Shown here piece by piece: positions 41,151 through 50,548 of a DNA stretch of 64,000 nucleotides (the stretch's first letter is position 1; every line of letters starts with the position of its first letter). The DNA is from Alphaproteobacteria bacterium. GTDB lineage: Bacteria; Pseudomonadota; Alphaproteobacteria; UBA8366; GCA-2717185. Location: positions 124,001-188,000 of the forward strand of contig WLWY01000009.1 of NCBI GenBank assembly GCA_012103325.1, in the 5' to 3' direction. A program made the position numbers and the translations under genes. The notes beneath the pieces are model-generated. The model ran no database searches and was not told the DNA's origin. It saw only the letters and a list, made by a program, of their open reading frames with translations.

Positions 41151-43418
41151 ATGAGCAACGAAATCGATAAGGAAGCACTCGTCTATCACCGCATGGACCC
41201 GCCGGGGAAATTGGCGATTGTGGCGACCAAGCCGATGGCCAATCAGCGCGATCTGTCGCTGGCCTATTCGCCTGGTGTCGCAGCAGCTTGCGTCGCTATT
41301 GCCGACGATCCGGTCGAGGCGGCAAGCGTGACGGCACGCGGTAATCTGGTGGGCGTTATTTCGAACGGAACGGCGGTCCTCGGGCTTGGCAATATTGGCG
41401 CATTGGCGTCGAAGCCGGTCATGGAAGGCAAGGCAGTTCTGTTCAAGAATTTTGCCGATGTCGATGTCTTCGATATCGAAGTCGACGAAACCGATGTCGA
41501 GAAGTTCGTCGAATGCGTCGCCCGGCTTGAGCCGACCTTTGGCGGCATCAACCTTGAAGATATCGGCGCGCCGGCCTGCTTCGAGATCGAGAAGCAGCTG
41601 CGCGAGCGCATGAAGATCCCGGTCTTTCATGACGATCAGCACGGCACGGCGATCGTTGTTGCGACCGCGATCTACAACGCCCTGCGTGTGGTGGTTAAAA
41701 AGATCGACCAGGTTCGGTTGGTCACGTCGGGCGCGGGTGCGGCGGCGCAAGCCTGCCTGCATCAGCTCATCGCGCTCGGCATGCCGAAAGAGAACATCAT
41801 CGTCACCGACCGGACGGGTACGATCTACAAGGGCCGTACCGAGAAGATGGATAAGTACAAAGAGTATTTCGCGGTCGAGACAGAGACTCGGAACTTGACG
41901 GAAGCGCTCAAGGGCGCGGACGTATTCCTTGGTCTGTCCGCACCGGGCACGCTGGACGGCGAGATGGTCAAATCGATGGCCGACAAGCCGATTATTATGG
42001 CGCTCGCCAACCCGACGCCGGAGATCACGCCGGAGGAAGCGCATAAGGCGCGCCCGGACGTCATTATGGGGACGGGCCGTTCGGACTACCCGAACCAGGT
42101 GAACAACGTTCTTTGTTTCCCGTTCATCTTCCGCGGTGCGCTGGATTGCGGCGCGACGACGATCAATGAAGAAATGAAGATCGCCTGCGTCAAGGCGCTG
42201 GCCGATCTGGCAATGGCCGAAACATCGGATATCGTGCAGTCGGCGTTTGGTGGCAAGGCCACGAACTTCGGGCCGGAAAAAATTCTGCCGAAGCCTTTCG
42301 ATCCGCGCCTGATCATCGAACTTGCGCCCGCCGTGGCAAAAGCGGCGATGGACAGTGGTGTCGCGACGCGGCCGATTGAGGATTTCGATGCGTATCGCCG
42401 CAAGCTGGCAGCTTTCGTTTATCGCTCCGGGCAGGCAATGCGGCCCGTGTTCGAGAAGGCGCGGCTCGATCCCAAGCGGGTTGCCTATGCCGAAGGCGAA
42501 GACGTCCGTGTCCTGCGTGCGGTGCAGATGGCGGTTGATGATGGTCTTGCACGGCCGATCGTGATCGGCCGCCGTGCGGTCGTGGAATCACAAATCAAGG
42601 AGTTGGGCTTGCGTGTCCAGCTCGACAAGGATGTTGAGCTTGTCGATCCACAGGACGACTCGCGTTACAGCGATTATTGGCGCAATTACCTCGAAATTAC
42701 GGTCCGCAATGGCGTGACGCCGAATCGAGCGCGCGAGCTGGTACGCACGAACTCGACCGTAATCGGTGCCATGATGGTGAAACGCGGCGACGCGGACGCC
42801 CTTATTTGCGGGACCTATGGTCAGTATAAGGGGCATCTGGATCATCTGCGCCAGATCATCGGGCGGGCCAGTGGCGTCGACGAGGTGTCCGGGCTCAGTC
42901 TAGTGATCCTGCCGCACGGGACATATTTTATCGCCGATACCCATGTGTCGCTTGATCCCTCGGCGGAGGCAATTGCGGAGATGGTGCGCCTCGCGGCGGT
43001 CGAAGTGCAGCGCTTCGGGATCGAGCCGAAGGTGGCGTTGCTGTCCCATTCTAATTTTGGGACCAGCAACGCGGAGTCGGCGCTCAAGATGCGGAAAGCG
43101 GTAGCTCTGTTGCATGAGAGTAATCCGGATTTGGAGGTCGAAGGCGAAATGCATGCGGACTCTGCCGTCAGTGCGGATATCCGGGACCGGGTGTTCCCCG
43201 AATCGCGGCTGAACGGCAACGCCAATCTTTTGGTCGCACCAACACTTGATTCGGCGAACATCGCGTTCAATCTGCTGAAGACGGTGGGTGAGGGGCTGTC
43301 GGTCGGGCCGATGCTGGTCGGGATGGCGGCGCCGGTCCATGTCGTGACGCAGTCGGTCACAACACGAGGGCTCATGAACATGACCGCTTATGCGGTCGTC
43401 GATGCTCAGGGGCGCTGA
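41151..43418 (+). CDS. maeB: NADP-dependent malic enzyme with phosphotransacetylase-like domain
   Basis: Decarboxylates malate to pyruvate with NADP; 755 aa, the long MaeB type. The N-terminal malic domain ([32 protein letters not shown]) and NAD(P)-binding domain ([29 protein letters not shown]) cover residues 1-425. A PTA_PTB domain from about 430 is known to be regulatory, binding acetyl-CoA, not catalytic. I use ATG 41151 with the purine-rich AGAGGGGGAAG upstream rather than GTG 41145. Confidence 0.96.
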   Translation: MSNEIDKEALVYHRMDPPGKLAIVATKPMANQRDLSLAYSPGVAAACVAIADDPVEAASVTARGNLVGVISNGTAVLGLGNIGALASKPVMEGKAVLFKNFADVDVFDIEVDETDVEKFVECVARLEPTFGGINLEDIGAPACFEIEKQLRERMKIPVFHDDQHGTAIVVATAIYNALRVVVKKIDQVRLVTSGAGAAAQACLHQLIALGMPKENIIVTDRTGTIYKGRTEKMDKYKEYFAVETETRNLTEALKGADVFLGLSAPGTLDGEMVKSMADKPIIMALANPTPEITPEEAHKARPDVIMGTGRSDYPNQVNNVLCFPFIFRGALDCGATTINEEMKIACVKALADLAMAETSDIVQSAFGGKATNFGPEKILPKPFDPRLIIELAPAVAKAAMDSGVATRPIEDFDAYRRKLAAFVYRSGQAMRPVFEKARLDPKRVAYAEGEDVRVLRAVQMAVDDGLARPIVIGRRAVVESQIKELGLRVQLDKDVELVDPQDDSRYSDYWRNYLEITVRNGVTPNRARELVRTNSTVIGAMMVKRGDADALICGTYGQYKGHLDHLRQIIGRASGVDEVSGLSLVILPHGTYFIADTHVSLDPSAEAIAEMVRLAAVEVQRFGIEPKVALLSHSNFGTSNAESALKMRKAVALLHESNPDLEVEGEMHADSAVSADIRDRVFPESRLNGNANLLVAPTLDSANIAFNLLKTVGEGLSVGPMLVGMAAPVHVVTQSVTTRGLMNMTAYAVVDAQGR

Positions 43419-43455
43419 CACGACTTAGTCCGAAGCGCCCAACGGGAGGTTAACG

Positions 43456-44781
43456 ATGACCGAGTTGGGCGAGGCGGTGGTGACGGATGATGAGGATCTG
43501 GAAGGCCTCTATGGCCTGACGGAAGACCTGGTCCGAGAAACTCTTGCTGCCATCGGCGCGCAAGACCGCGTGCGGCTGAGAACGCTTACCGAGCCGCTGC
43601 ATGCCGCGGATATGGCGGACCTGTTTCAGGCGCTGTCGGCGCGTAATCGGGTTCTGCTGGGGAACTATCTGGGGGAAGACCTCGAGCCGGAGGTCTTTGT
43701 CCATCTCGATGAGGCGGTCCGCGAAGATCTCATCGAAGAACTTGACCCGGACGCCCTCGCGCGGGTTGTCACCGGACTAGACGTCGACGACGCGGTCGAG
43801 CTCATCGAGGAGCTCGAGGAAGCCGACCAGCAGGAATTGCTGGACAATGTCCCGCCCGTCGACCGCGCGCTTTACGAGGAGGCGCTCGGTTATCCCGAGG
43901 ATAGCGCCGGAAGGCTCATGCGGCGCGAATATGCGGCGGTGCCGTCGGTTTGGGATGTCGGTCAGACTATCGACTATATGCGGGACGACCCCGATGTCCC
44001 GGACGCGTTCTATGGTTTTTTCGTCGTCGGTCCCGATTACAAACCGCTCGGCGTGGTCATGACAAGCCGGCTGCTCCGCGCGCAGCGCGCGGTGCCCGTC
44101 ACTGACATCATCGAGCCGGAATTGAGGCTTATTCCGGCGACCATGGATCAGGAAGACGTGGCGTTCCTGTTTCGTCAGTACGGTCTGGTCGAAGCGCCGG
44201 TCGTCGACGAAGATGGGCGGATCATAGGCGTCATTACCGTCGACGACGTGGTCGACGTCATTCATGAAGAGCACGAGGAAGATCTCCTCAAGCTCAGCGG
44301 CGTTGGGGTCGACGATCTTTACGAAGCGGTCGTCGACACGCTGAAGTCACGGCTGTCCTGGTTGTGTTTGAATCTGCTGACGGCGATCCTGGCTTCCGTG
44401 GTGATCGGGTTTTTCCAGGCGGAGATCGAGAAGGTCGTAGCGCTTGCGGTGCTGATGCCGATCGTAGCGTCTATGGGCGGCAATGCCGGTACACAGACCT
44501 TGACGGTATCGGTCCGCGCCCTGGCGATGAAGGAACTGACGCCAAGCAATGCGCTTCGCATTATCGGCAAGGAGGTACTGGTCGGCGGGATCAACGGGAT
44601 GGTTTTCGCGGTTCTGATGGGTGCCGTGGCGTATTTCTGGTTCTCCGACCTATTGATCGGCCTGGTCATCGGTGTCGCGATGATCGTCAATCTGCTTATC
44701 GCCGGCCTCGCGGGCATCCTGATCCCACTGCGATCGACCGGGCCGGAGGCGACCCGGCTGTCGGATCGAGCATCATTCTGA
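43456..44781 (+). CDS. mgtE: MgtE magnesium transporter, frameshifted at the C-terminus
   Basis: 441 aa as read. The cytosolic N domain (TEPLHAADMADLFQALSARNRVLL), two CBS domains (about 140-260; VVDEDGRIIGVITVDDVVDV) and the transporter helices with the PIVASMGGNAGTQTLTVSVRALA motif are in frame. From about codon 426 the frame is lost: residues after GILIPL do not match the family and stop at 44781. The missing last helix is encoded in the -1 frame (44731-44846). One missing G after 44730 would restore a normal protein of about 463 aa. Confidence 0.9.
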   Translation: MTELGEAVVTDDEDLEGLYGLTEDLVRETLAAIGAQDRVRLRTLTEPLHAADMADLFQALSARNRVLLGNYLGEDLEPEVFVHLDEAVREDLIEELDPDALARVVTGLDVDDAVELIEELEEADQQELLDNVPPVDRALYEEALGYPEDSAGRLMRREYAAVPSVWDVGQTIDYMRDDPDVPDAFYGFFVVGPDYKPLGVVMTSRLLRAQRAVPVTDIIEPELRLIPATMDQEDVAFLFRQYGLVEAPVVDEDGRIIGVITVDDVVDVIHEEHEEDLLKLSGVGVDDLYEAVVDTLKSRLSWLCLNLLTAILASVVIGFFQAEIEKVVALAVLMPIVASMGGNAGTQTLTVSVRALAMKELTPSNALRIIGKEVLVGGINGMVFAVLMGAVAYFWFSDLLIGLVIGVAMIVNLLIAGLAGILIPLRSTGPEATRLSDRASF

Positions 44782-44846
44782 CGACTGTCACCGACGTCGT
44801 CGGTTTCCTCTGCTTCCTCGGCCTCGCCGCAATTGTGCTGCTTTAG
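44731..44846 (+). other. Out-of-frame coding remnant: last MgtE membrane helix
   Basis: In the frame one base back from the mgtE ORF, codons give DRAGGDPAVGSSIILTTVTD, then VVGFLCFLGLAAIVLL and TAG at 44844-44846. This is the conserved end of MgtE (last helix with TTVTD). Its good conservation suggests a sequencing or assembly error, or a very recent deletion. Confidence 0.85.
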
Positions 44847-44887
44847 AGGGCGAATCTGCACACATTCACAGTAGCTTTTTCCATTTA

Positions 44888-44916
44888 TTGACGTTAACGT
44901 AAACGTTAGTTAAATT
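44888..44916 (+). promoter_or_regulatory. Promoter and probable operator of the LiuR-like regulator
   Basis: TTGACG (44888-44893), 17 nt, TAAATT (44911-44916). The spacer holds AACGT and ACGTT in near-symmetry (AACGTAAACGTT at 44896-44907), the kind of imperfect palindrome MerR proteins bind between -35 and -10. The predicted start of transcription coincides with the ATG at 44922 and no Shine-Dalgarno exists, so the mRNA may be leaderless. Confidence 0.55.
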
Positions 44917-44921
44917 TTCGC

Positions 44922-45317
44922 ATGGATTCGTACTTCTCGATTGGCGATCTGGCGCGGGAATTTGATGTCACCACGCGTACGATCCGATTCTACGAGGACG
45001 AGGGTTTGATTTCGCCGTCACGGCGGGGTCAGACTCGCCTATTCGATCAGCGCGACCGGACGCGGCTCAAGCTTATCCTGCGCGGCAAGCGGCTTGGTTT
45101 CAGTTTGGCGGAGATTCGCGAGATCGTGGATATGTACGATGCGCCGCCGGGTGAGGCGGGGCAGCTCGAACTACTCATCGGCAAGATCGATGCGCGCCGA
45201 ACGCGTCTGCTGCAACAACGTGAGGATATCGCTGTTGCGTTGCGGGAGTTGGACAATGTTGCGGCGCGGTGCCACGAGCGGCTCGCTGCGCTGCCACGGG
45301 AAGAAGAGCCGGTATGA
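44922..45317 (+). CDS. MerR-family regulator (LiuR-like)
   Basis: 131 aa. The N-terminal MerR helix-turn-helix (FSIGDLAREFDVTTRTIRFYEDEGLI) with wing RLFDQRDRTRLKLI is followed by a coiled-coil dimer helix (about 75-120). No effector-binding cysteines are seen, so it is not a metal sensor. Context next to isovaleryl-CoA dehydrogenase fits LiuR, the known regulator of branched-chain amino acid breakdown in proteobacteria. Its stop overlaps the thioesterase start (ATGA). Confidence 0.88.
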   Translation: MDSYFSIGDLAREFDVTTRTIRFYEDEGLISPSRRGQTRLFDQRDRTRLKLILRGKRLGFSLAEIREIVDMYDAPPGEAGQLELLIGKIDARRTRLLQQREDIAVALRELDNVAARCHERLAALPREEEPV

Positions 45318-45793
45318 CGGCAAATTTTCAGGCGCCCGATCCCGGCTATGTGGCAAGGGTTCGGAACAGTTTTAGGCGGCAGCAATTCATGTCGACGATC
45401 GGTGCGACCTTGACGTCGGTCGAACCGGGCCATTGCACAATCACGCTCCCTTATGACGAGGCAATTACGCAGCAGCACGGTTTCTTTCATGGCGGCGTCA
45501 TCGGAACTATCGCCGACAACGCGGCAGGGTACGCCGCTTATAGCCTGATGCCTGCCGACAGCACGGTCCTGACCGTCGAGTTCAAGCTCAACCTGGTCGC
45601 GCCGGGGCAGGGCGAAGCGCTTGTTGCACGCGCCGACGTACTGCGTCCCGGCCGTACGCTGACGGTGGCGCAGGTTCATGTTTATGCGTGCGAGGGTGAC
45701 GAGGAGATGCTCTGCGCTACCGCGTTGGAGACACTAATGTGTTTGCCAGGAAAACCCGATGAGCGGGTGACAGCGGATGAAAAGCGCGCATAA
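45314..45793 (+). CDS. PaaI-family hotdog thioesterase
   Basis: 159 aa from ATG 45314. The hotdog fold shows the ITQQHGFFHGGVIGTIADNAAGYAA stretch (within residues 50-75), where HGG and the following Asp form the usual acyl-CoA site, and LTVEFKLNLVAPG. It probably clears acyl-CoA by-products of amino acid or fatty acid breakdown. Coupled to the LiuR-like gene by a 4-nt overlap and 30 nt before ivd. Confidence 0.9.
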   Translation: MTANFQAPDPGYVARVRNSFRRQQFMSTIGATLTSVEPGHCTITLPYDEAITQQHGFFHGGVIGTIADNAAGYAAYSLMPADSTVLTVEFKLNLVAPGQGEALVARADVLRPGRTLTVAQVHVYACEGDEEMLCATALETLMCLPGKPDERVTADEKRA

Positions 45794-45823
45794 TCGACTA
45801 GCTGAATACGAGGAGTTGCGGTC

Positions 45824-46996
45824 ATGATTCCAAACGAATTCCCGGGGCTCGATTTTCATTTGGGCGAGACAGCGGATCTGCTGCGCGATTCAGTGCGCAG
45901 CTTTGCCTCGGACAAGATTGCGCCACGTGCAGCGGAGATCGATCAGTCGAACGAGTTCCCGGCCGATCTATGGCCGGAATTGGGGGCTTTGGGCCTGCAC
46001 GGGATCACCGTGGACGAGGCCTATGGCGGTTCCAATATGGGCTATACGGAGCACGTCGTGGCGGTCGAGGAGATCAGCCGTGCGTCGGGATCGGTTGGTC
46101 TGTCTTTTGGAGCGCATTCCAACCTTTGCATCAATCAGATTCACCGCAACGGGACCGAAGAGCAAAAGCGACGCTATTTGCCGAAACTAGTGTCCGGCGA
46201 ACATGTCGGCGCACTGGCGATGAGCGAACCGGGTGCCGGCTCCGACGTGGTGTCGATGCGGACCCGCGCCGATAAGAAGGGCGACCGTTACATCCTGAAC
46301 GGCAGTAAAATGTGGATCACCAACGGCCCCGCCGCCAGCACGTTGGTCGTTTATGCCAAGACCGACCCCGATGCGGGCAAGCGCGGCATCACGGCGTTCC
46401 TGATCGAAAAGGGGTTCAAGGGATTTACCACGGCGAACAAGCTCGACAAGCTGGGCATGCGCGGATCCGACACCTGCGAACTGTTGTTCGAGGATTGCGA
46501 GGTCCCGGAGGAGAACGTGCTGGGCGAGGTCGGCAGCGGCGTCAACGTCCTGATGAGCGGCCTCGATTATGAACGGCTGGTGCTGTCCGGCGGGCCGCTG
46601 GGCATCATGCAGGCCTGCATGGATGTGGTCATGCCCTACGTGCATGAGCGCGAGCAGTTCGGCGAGCCGATCGGCAATTTCCAGCTCATGCAGGGCAAGC
46701 TCGCCGATTTGTACACGACGATGAACGCGACCAAGGCATATGTCTACGCCGTTGCGCAGGCGTGCGACCGGGGCGACACGACGCGCAAGGACGCGGCAGG
46801 TGCGATCCTTTATTCGGCCGAAAAGGCGACCTGGATGGCGCTCGAGGCGATCCAATGCCTCGGCGGCAACGGTTACATGAACGAGTTCCCGACCGGCCGT
46901 TTGCTGCGCGACGCCAAATTGTACGAGATCGGTGCCGGCACTAGCGAAATACGCCGAATGCTGATCGGACGCGAACTGTTTTTGGAGACGGCATAG
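45824..46996 (+). CDS. ivd: Isovaleryl-CoA dehydrogenase
   Basis: FAD enzyme oxidising isovaleryl-CoA to 3-methylcrotonyl-CoA in leucine breakdown (also called liuA); 390 aa. FAD-binding motifs [16 protein letters not shown] and WITNGP are present. The catalytic base is the Glu of LDYERL (Glu250), the position special to isovaleryl-CoA dehydrogenases, with no Glu at the usual C-terminal site ([12 protein letters not shown] has Ala/Gly there). ACGAGGAG precedes the ATG. Confidence 0.95.
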   Translation: MIPNEFPGLDFHLGETADLLRDSVRSFASDKIAPRAAEIDQSNEFPADLWPELGALGLHGITVDEAYGGSNMGYTEHVVAVEEISRASGSVGLSFGAHSNLCINQIHRNGTEEQKRRYLPKLVSGEHVGALAMSEPGAGSDVVSMRTRADKKGDRYILNGSKMWITNGPAASTLVVYAKTDPDAGKRGITAFLIEKGFKGFTTANKLDKLGMRGSDTCELLFEDCEVPEENVLGEVGSGVNVLMSGLDYERLVLSGGPLGIMQACMDVVMPYVHEREQFGEPIGNFQLMQGKLADLYTTMNATKAYVYAVAQACDRGDTTRKDAAGAILYSAEKATWMALEAIQCLGGNGYMNEFPTGRLLRDAKLYEIGAGTSEIRRMLIGRELFLETA

Positions 46997-47026
46997 GCGA
47001 CGCACAGCTGGGTTGGTAGAGACCGC

Positions 47027-47362
47027 ATGGATCGCATTGTTAAAGCAACCGGTTACTCGTTCGCAGGTCTGAAGGCCGCATGGCGGACGGAAGCGGCATT
47101 CCGGCAGGAAGCGATGCTTTGCGTTGTCCTTATGCCGCTGGGGCTCTGGTTGGGGAACACCGGGTTGGAACGCGCCGTGATGATTGGTGCCCTTCTCCTG
47201 GTTCTGATCGTGGAGTTGGTCAACAGTGGATTGGAAGCGGTCGTGGACAGAATCGGAAGCGAGATCAACCCGCTTTCGAAGACGGCAAAGAATCTCGGTT
47301 CCGCCGCGGTATTCTTGAGTCTGCTGAATGCAGTTGTGATTTGGGCACTTGTTCTAACCTGA
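47027..47362 (+). CDS. dgkA: Diacylglycerol kinase, DgkA type
   Basis: Small integral membrane kinase recycling diacylglycerol; 111 aa with three membrane helices. VELVNSGLEAVVDRIGSE carries the Glu and Asn residues of the active site, and Lys88 is present. At residue 89 there is Asn (AKNLGSAAV) where DgkA normally has Asp; see findings. It interrupts the catabolic gene group without functional relation to it. Confidence 0.93.
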   Translation: MDRIVKATGYSFAGLKAAWRTEAAFRQEAMLCVVLMPLGLWLGNTGLERAVMIGALLLVLIVELVNSGLEAVVDRIGSEINPLSKTAKNLGSAAVFLSLLNAVVIWALVLT

Positions 47363-47389
47363 CACCTGCTATTTCTTGGAGAATGCACG

Positions 47390-47866
47390 ATGACCGAAAA
47401 TCTAACGAAGCCCGCCCTCGATCCAGCTGGTGTAGAGCCTCGGATCGGCGCCGGTTATCCGGATAAGTTCAAGGCGCTGTGTGCGGAGCGGGAGAAGCGC
47501 ATTCTCGGCGACCCGTTGGGCCTAACGAATTTTGGCGTGAACCTGGTGACGTTGAAGCCCGGATCGGGATCGGCGGAACGACATTGGCATTCCTGCCAGG
47601 ACGAACTTATCTATGTGCTGGAAGGCGAAATCACTCTGATCACCAATGCGGGCGAGCAGACCTTACGGCCTGGTATGGTTGCGGGCTTTCCGGCCGGTGT
47701 CGCCGACGGGCACAATCTGATCAACCGTGGTGCTACGGATGCGCGTTACCTTGAAATCGGCGACCGCACGACGGGCGACGAGGTGGCCTATCCCGATATA
47801 GACCTGGCCGCCCGCAGCGTCGATGGCTCGTTTAAATTTTTCGCTAAGGACGGCACACCCTACTAA
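47390..47866 (+). CDS. Cupin-domain protein
   Basis: 158 aa. A single cupin barrel with motif 1 SAERHWHSCQDELIYVLEGE (metal-binding His and Glu) and motif 2 AGFPAGVADGHNLIN. The N-terminal 45 residues are an extension. Likely a small metal-binding enzyme or sensor; the substrate is unknown. It is 13 nt before the DUF1272 gene, suggesting co-transcription. Confidence 0.88.
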   Translation: MTENLTKPALDPAGVEPRIGAGYPDKFKALCAEREKRILGDPLGLTNFGVNLVTLKPGSGSAERHWHSCQDELIYVLEGEITLITNAGEQTLRPGMVAGFPAGVADGHNLINRGATDARYLEIGDRTTGDEVAYPDIDLAARSVDGSFKFFAKDGTPY

Positions 47867-47878
47867 AAGGAAGATACC

Positions 47879-48061
47879 ATGGCGTTGGAAATGAAAACGG
47901 CGTGCATGAAGTGCGATGGCGGGCTTGAGAATATGGGTGAGGCCTGGATCTGTTCCTACGAATGCACCTTTTGCACGCCGTGTACGGCCGACATGAAGAA
48001 CATTTGTCCGAATTGCGGCGGAGAGTTGCTACGGCGACCGCGCCGCCAGCCACGAGATTGA
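47879..48061 (+). CDS. DUF1272 zinc-ribbon-like protein
   Basis: 60 aa with eight cysteines arranged in CxxC pairs: CMKC near the N-terminus, ICSYECTFCTPC in the middle and CPNC near the end, closing with an Arg-rich tail. This matches DUF1272, small proteins expected to bind zinc. Function unknown. Confidence 0.88.
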   Translation: MALEMKTACMKCDGGLENMGEAWICSYECTFCTPCTADMKNICPNCGGELLRRPRRQPRD

Positions 48062-48077
48062 GAGGAGGGCTTAAACG

Positions 48078-48470
48078 ATGACCACCGACTTAATGATGCT
48101 GACCTGGAGTGCGGCGCTGTGCGCGTTGCTTTGGGTTCCCTATATTCTGGCGCGAATCGGCGCCTGGGGGTTGGTAAACACTGTCAGCTACCCGGAGTCG
48201 CCGCCGGAAGTGCCGGCCTGGTCGGCGCGGACCCACAAGGCGCACCTCAATCTGGTCGAGAATCTGGTGCCGTTCGCGGCGCTGGTACTCGTGGCGCATG
48301 CCGGCGGCATGGCCAACGAGGCGACCGCGCTCGGTGCGACGATCTTTTTCTGGTCCCGTGTCGCGCATGCCGTGGTCTATATCTTTGCCATTCCTTGGGT
48401 GCGGACCTTGGCGTTCGTCGGCGGGTTCGTTGGCATGGTGATGATTTTTCTTGAGATCATCGGTCTATAA
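48078..48470 (+). CDS. MAPEG-family membrane protein
   Basis: 130 aa with four hydrophobic helices. [24 protein letters not shown] contains the conserved Arg, His and Asn-Glu-Asn type residues of the MAPEG fold, and [23 protein letters not shown] gives the second conserved part. Eukaryotic relatives use glutathione; the bacterial members are mostly uncharacterised. Confidence 0.88.
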   Translation: MTTDLMMLTWSAALCALLWVPYILARIGAWGLVNTVSYPESPPEVPAWSARTHKAHLNLVENLVPFAALVLVAHAGGMANEATALGATIFFWSRVAHAVVYIFAIPWVRTLAFVGGFVGMVMIFLEIIGL

Positions 48471-48473
48471 CTC

Positions 48474-49139
48474 ATGCCGACCGTTCTGATCACCGGCGCG
48501 AACCGGGGCCTTGGCCGCGGCTTCGCGGAACGTTTTGGCGAGGCTGGGTGGCGCGTGATCGCCACCTGCCGCGACCCGGAATCCGCTGGGCTGGGTGGCG
48601 AAGTGCATGCCCTCGACGTCACAAGCGACAGTTCCGTGCAGTCCCTTGCCTCGGCATTGCAGGGCGAGCCGATCGACCTGCTGCTTAACAATGCGGGCAT
48701 TTACGGGCCGCGCGATTACGGGTTCGGTTCGATCGACTATGACGCCTGGGCCGAAGTCGTCGCCGTTGACGCCTTGGCCCCGGTCCGGGTTGCCGAAGCG
48801 CTGTCTGAAAACGTGGCCGCATCGGACCGAAAGCTCATGGTTTTCATCTCTTCGATGATGGGCAGTATCGCGCAGACTGGTTCCGGCGACTCGATTATTT
48901 ACCGTTCTGCGAAAGCCTGTCTGAATGCTTCCGTGAACGTGCTGGCGAACGGACTGAAATCGCGTGGCATCGCCTGCGTGCTGTTTCATCCGGGCTGGGT
49001 GCGCACCGATATGGGCGGCCCGTCGGCGGCAATCGACATCACGACGAGCGTGCGTGGCATGGTCAACGTCATCGACCGGCTGACGCTCGAAGACAGTGGC
49101 CGCTTCATCAATTACGACGGCTTCGACATCCCCTGGTAG
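48474..49139 (+). CDS. Short-chain dehydrogenase/reductase
   Basis: 221 aa. Rossmann motif [11 protein letters not shown], the NNAG motif and catalytic Tyr/Lys in IYRSAK, with Ser in FISSMMGS, are complete. Related to C-factor-type SDRs by its short length and [13 protein letters not shown] region. Substrate unknown. It lies 10 nt before the acyl-CoA dehydrogenase gene. Confidence 0.9.
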   Translation: MPTVLITGANRGLGRGFAERFGEAGWRVIATCRDPESAGLGGEVHALDVTSDSSVQSLASALQGEPIDLLLNNAGIYGPRDYGFGSIDYDAWAEVVAVDALAPVRVAEALSENVAASDRKLMVFISSMMGSIAQTGSGDSIIYRSAKACLNASVNVLANGLKSRGIACVLFHPGWVRTDMGGPSAAIDITTSVRGMVNVIDRLTLEDSGRFINYDGFDIPW

Positions 49140-49149
49140 AGGCGCGCTG

Positions 49150-50286
49150 ATGATCCCCACCGAAGAACAAGGCATGATCCGCGACATGGCGAGGGCCTTC
49201 GCGTCAGAGAAATTGGCGCCGCATGCGGCCGACTGGGACCGCGATGCGGTATTTCCCGCCGACGCGATCCGCGAGATGGGCGCGCTCGGCCTGATGGGCA
49301 TGCTGGTGCCGGAGGAATGGGGCGGGGCCGGTGCGGATCACATCGCCTATGCTCTGGCGCTGGAAGAGATTGCGGCTGGTGACGGAGCCTGCTCCACGGT
49401 CATGAGCGTGCACAACTCCGTTGCCTGTATGCCGATCTACCGCTTCGGCAGCGACGAACAGAAGGAACGCTTCCTGAAACCTCTGGCTCAGGGCGAGATG
49501 CTGGGCGGTTTCGCGTTGACGGAACCGGAGGCTGGTTCGGATGCCGCTGCGATCCGCACCCGTGCGGTGCGCGACGGCAATCGCTGGATCCTGAACGGCA
49601 CCAAGCAGTTCATCACCAGCGGTAAGAACGGAGACGCCATTGTTACTTTTGCAGTGACCGACCCGGATGCGGGCAAGCGCGGCATCTCTGCTTTCATCGT
49701 GCCAACCGACACGCCTGGTTACAATGTCGCTTCGGTGGAGCGTAAGCTTGGCCAGAAAGCGTCGGACACCTGTCAGCTGCGCTTCGAGGATATGGTTCTG
49801 ACGCCGGACCTGATGCTGGGCGAAGAAGGAGAGGGGTACCGCATCGCGCTCAGCAACCTGGAAGGTGGTCGCATTGGCATCGCGATGCAGGCGGTCGGCA
49901 TGGCCCGTACCGCCTTCGAAGCAGCGCGCACTTACGCGGGAGAGCGCGAATCCATGGGCACCACGATTATCAATCATCAGGCCGTCGGCTTCCGCCTCGC
50001 CGACATGGCGACGAAGATTGAGGCCGCTCGGCAGCTTACACTGCATGCCGCCGCCCTGCGTGACGCCGGCACGCCGTGCTTGAAGGAAGCGGCGATGGCC
50101 AAGCTGTATGCGACAGAGATGGCGGAACAAGTCTGCTCCGACGCGATCCAGACTCATGGCGGCGTCGGCTATCTTGAAGATTTCCCGGTTGCGCGCATTT
50201 ATCGCGACGTGCGCGTCTGCAAGATCTACGAAGGTACCAGCGATATCCAGCGCCTTGTCATTAGCCGTGTGTTGGCGGCGAACTAG
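49150..50286 (+). CDS. Acyl-CoA dehydrogenase (short/branched-chain type)
   Basis: 378 aa from ATG 49150, which follows the SDR stop by 10 nt. FAD motif [27 protein letters not shown] and the catalytic Glu361 in [11 protein letters not shown] are intact, so the base is at the classical C-terminal site, unlike ivd. Closest in pattern to 2-methylbutyryl/isobutyryl or butyryl-CoA dehydrogenases, which would cover isoleucine or valine breakdown; the exact substrate is inference. Confidence 0.92.
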   Translation: MIPTEEQGMIRDMARAFASEKLAPHAADWDRDAVFPADAIREMGALGLMGMLVPEEWGGAGADHIAYALALEEIAAGDGACSTVMSVHNSVACMPIYRFGSDEQKERFLKPLAQGEMLGGFALTEPEAGSDAAAIRTRAVRDGNRWILNGTKQFITSGKNGDAIVTFAVTDPDAGKRGISAFIVPTDTPGYNVASVERKLGQKASDTCQLRFEDMVLTPDLMLGEEGEGYRIALSNLEGGRIGIAMQAVGMARTAFEAARTYAGERESMGTTIINHQAVGFRLADMATKIEAARQLTLHAAALRDAGTPCLKEAAMAKLYATEMAEQVCSDAIQTHGGVGYLEDFPVARIYRDVRVCKIYEGTSDIQRLVISRVLAAN

Positions 50287-50548
50287 AGTGAGTTCTGTTT
50301 AGGCGATCAGACGATTGGGATTTCATCCGCCGATGGATTCTGGTTATTCGTTAGCGAACACTATCGTGAGGTCGACATCATGGGTGGTGAGGTGGTCTCT
50401 TGCTGTACGGGTATGAACAACCCCATCGTCAATATGTGCTTTGCTGCGACAGACGCCCGCACGGCTCTATAAATCCAGTCACCCCTGCGGTTGTGCTGCG
50501 TTACTATTCGTCCGGGATACGGCGCTGCTAAACGATAAGTTCATCAAA
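50287..50548. other. 262-bp region without a confident gene
   Basis: Contains only short open frames. One of them, ATG 50380 to TAA 50472 (30 aa, with a Cys-Cys pair), has no clear ribosome binding site. No promoter or terminator stands out. Confidence 0.5.
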
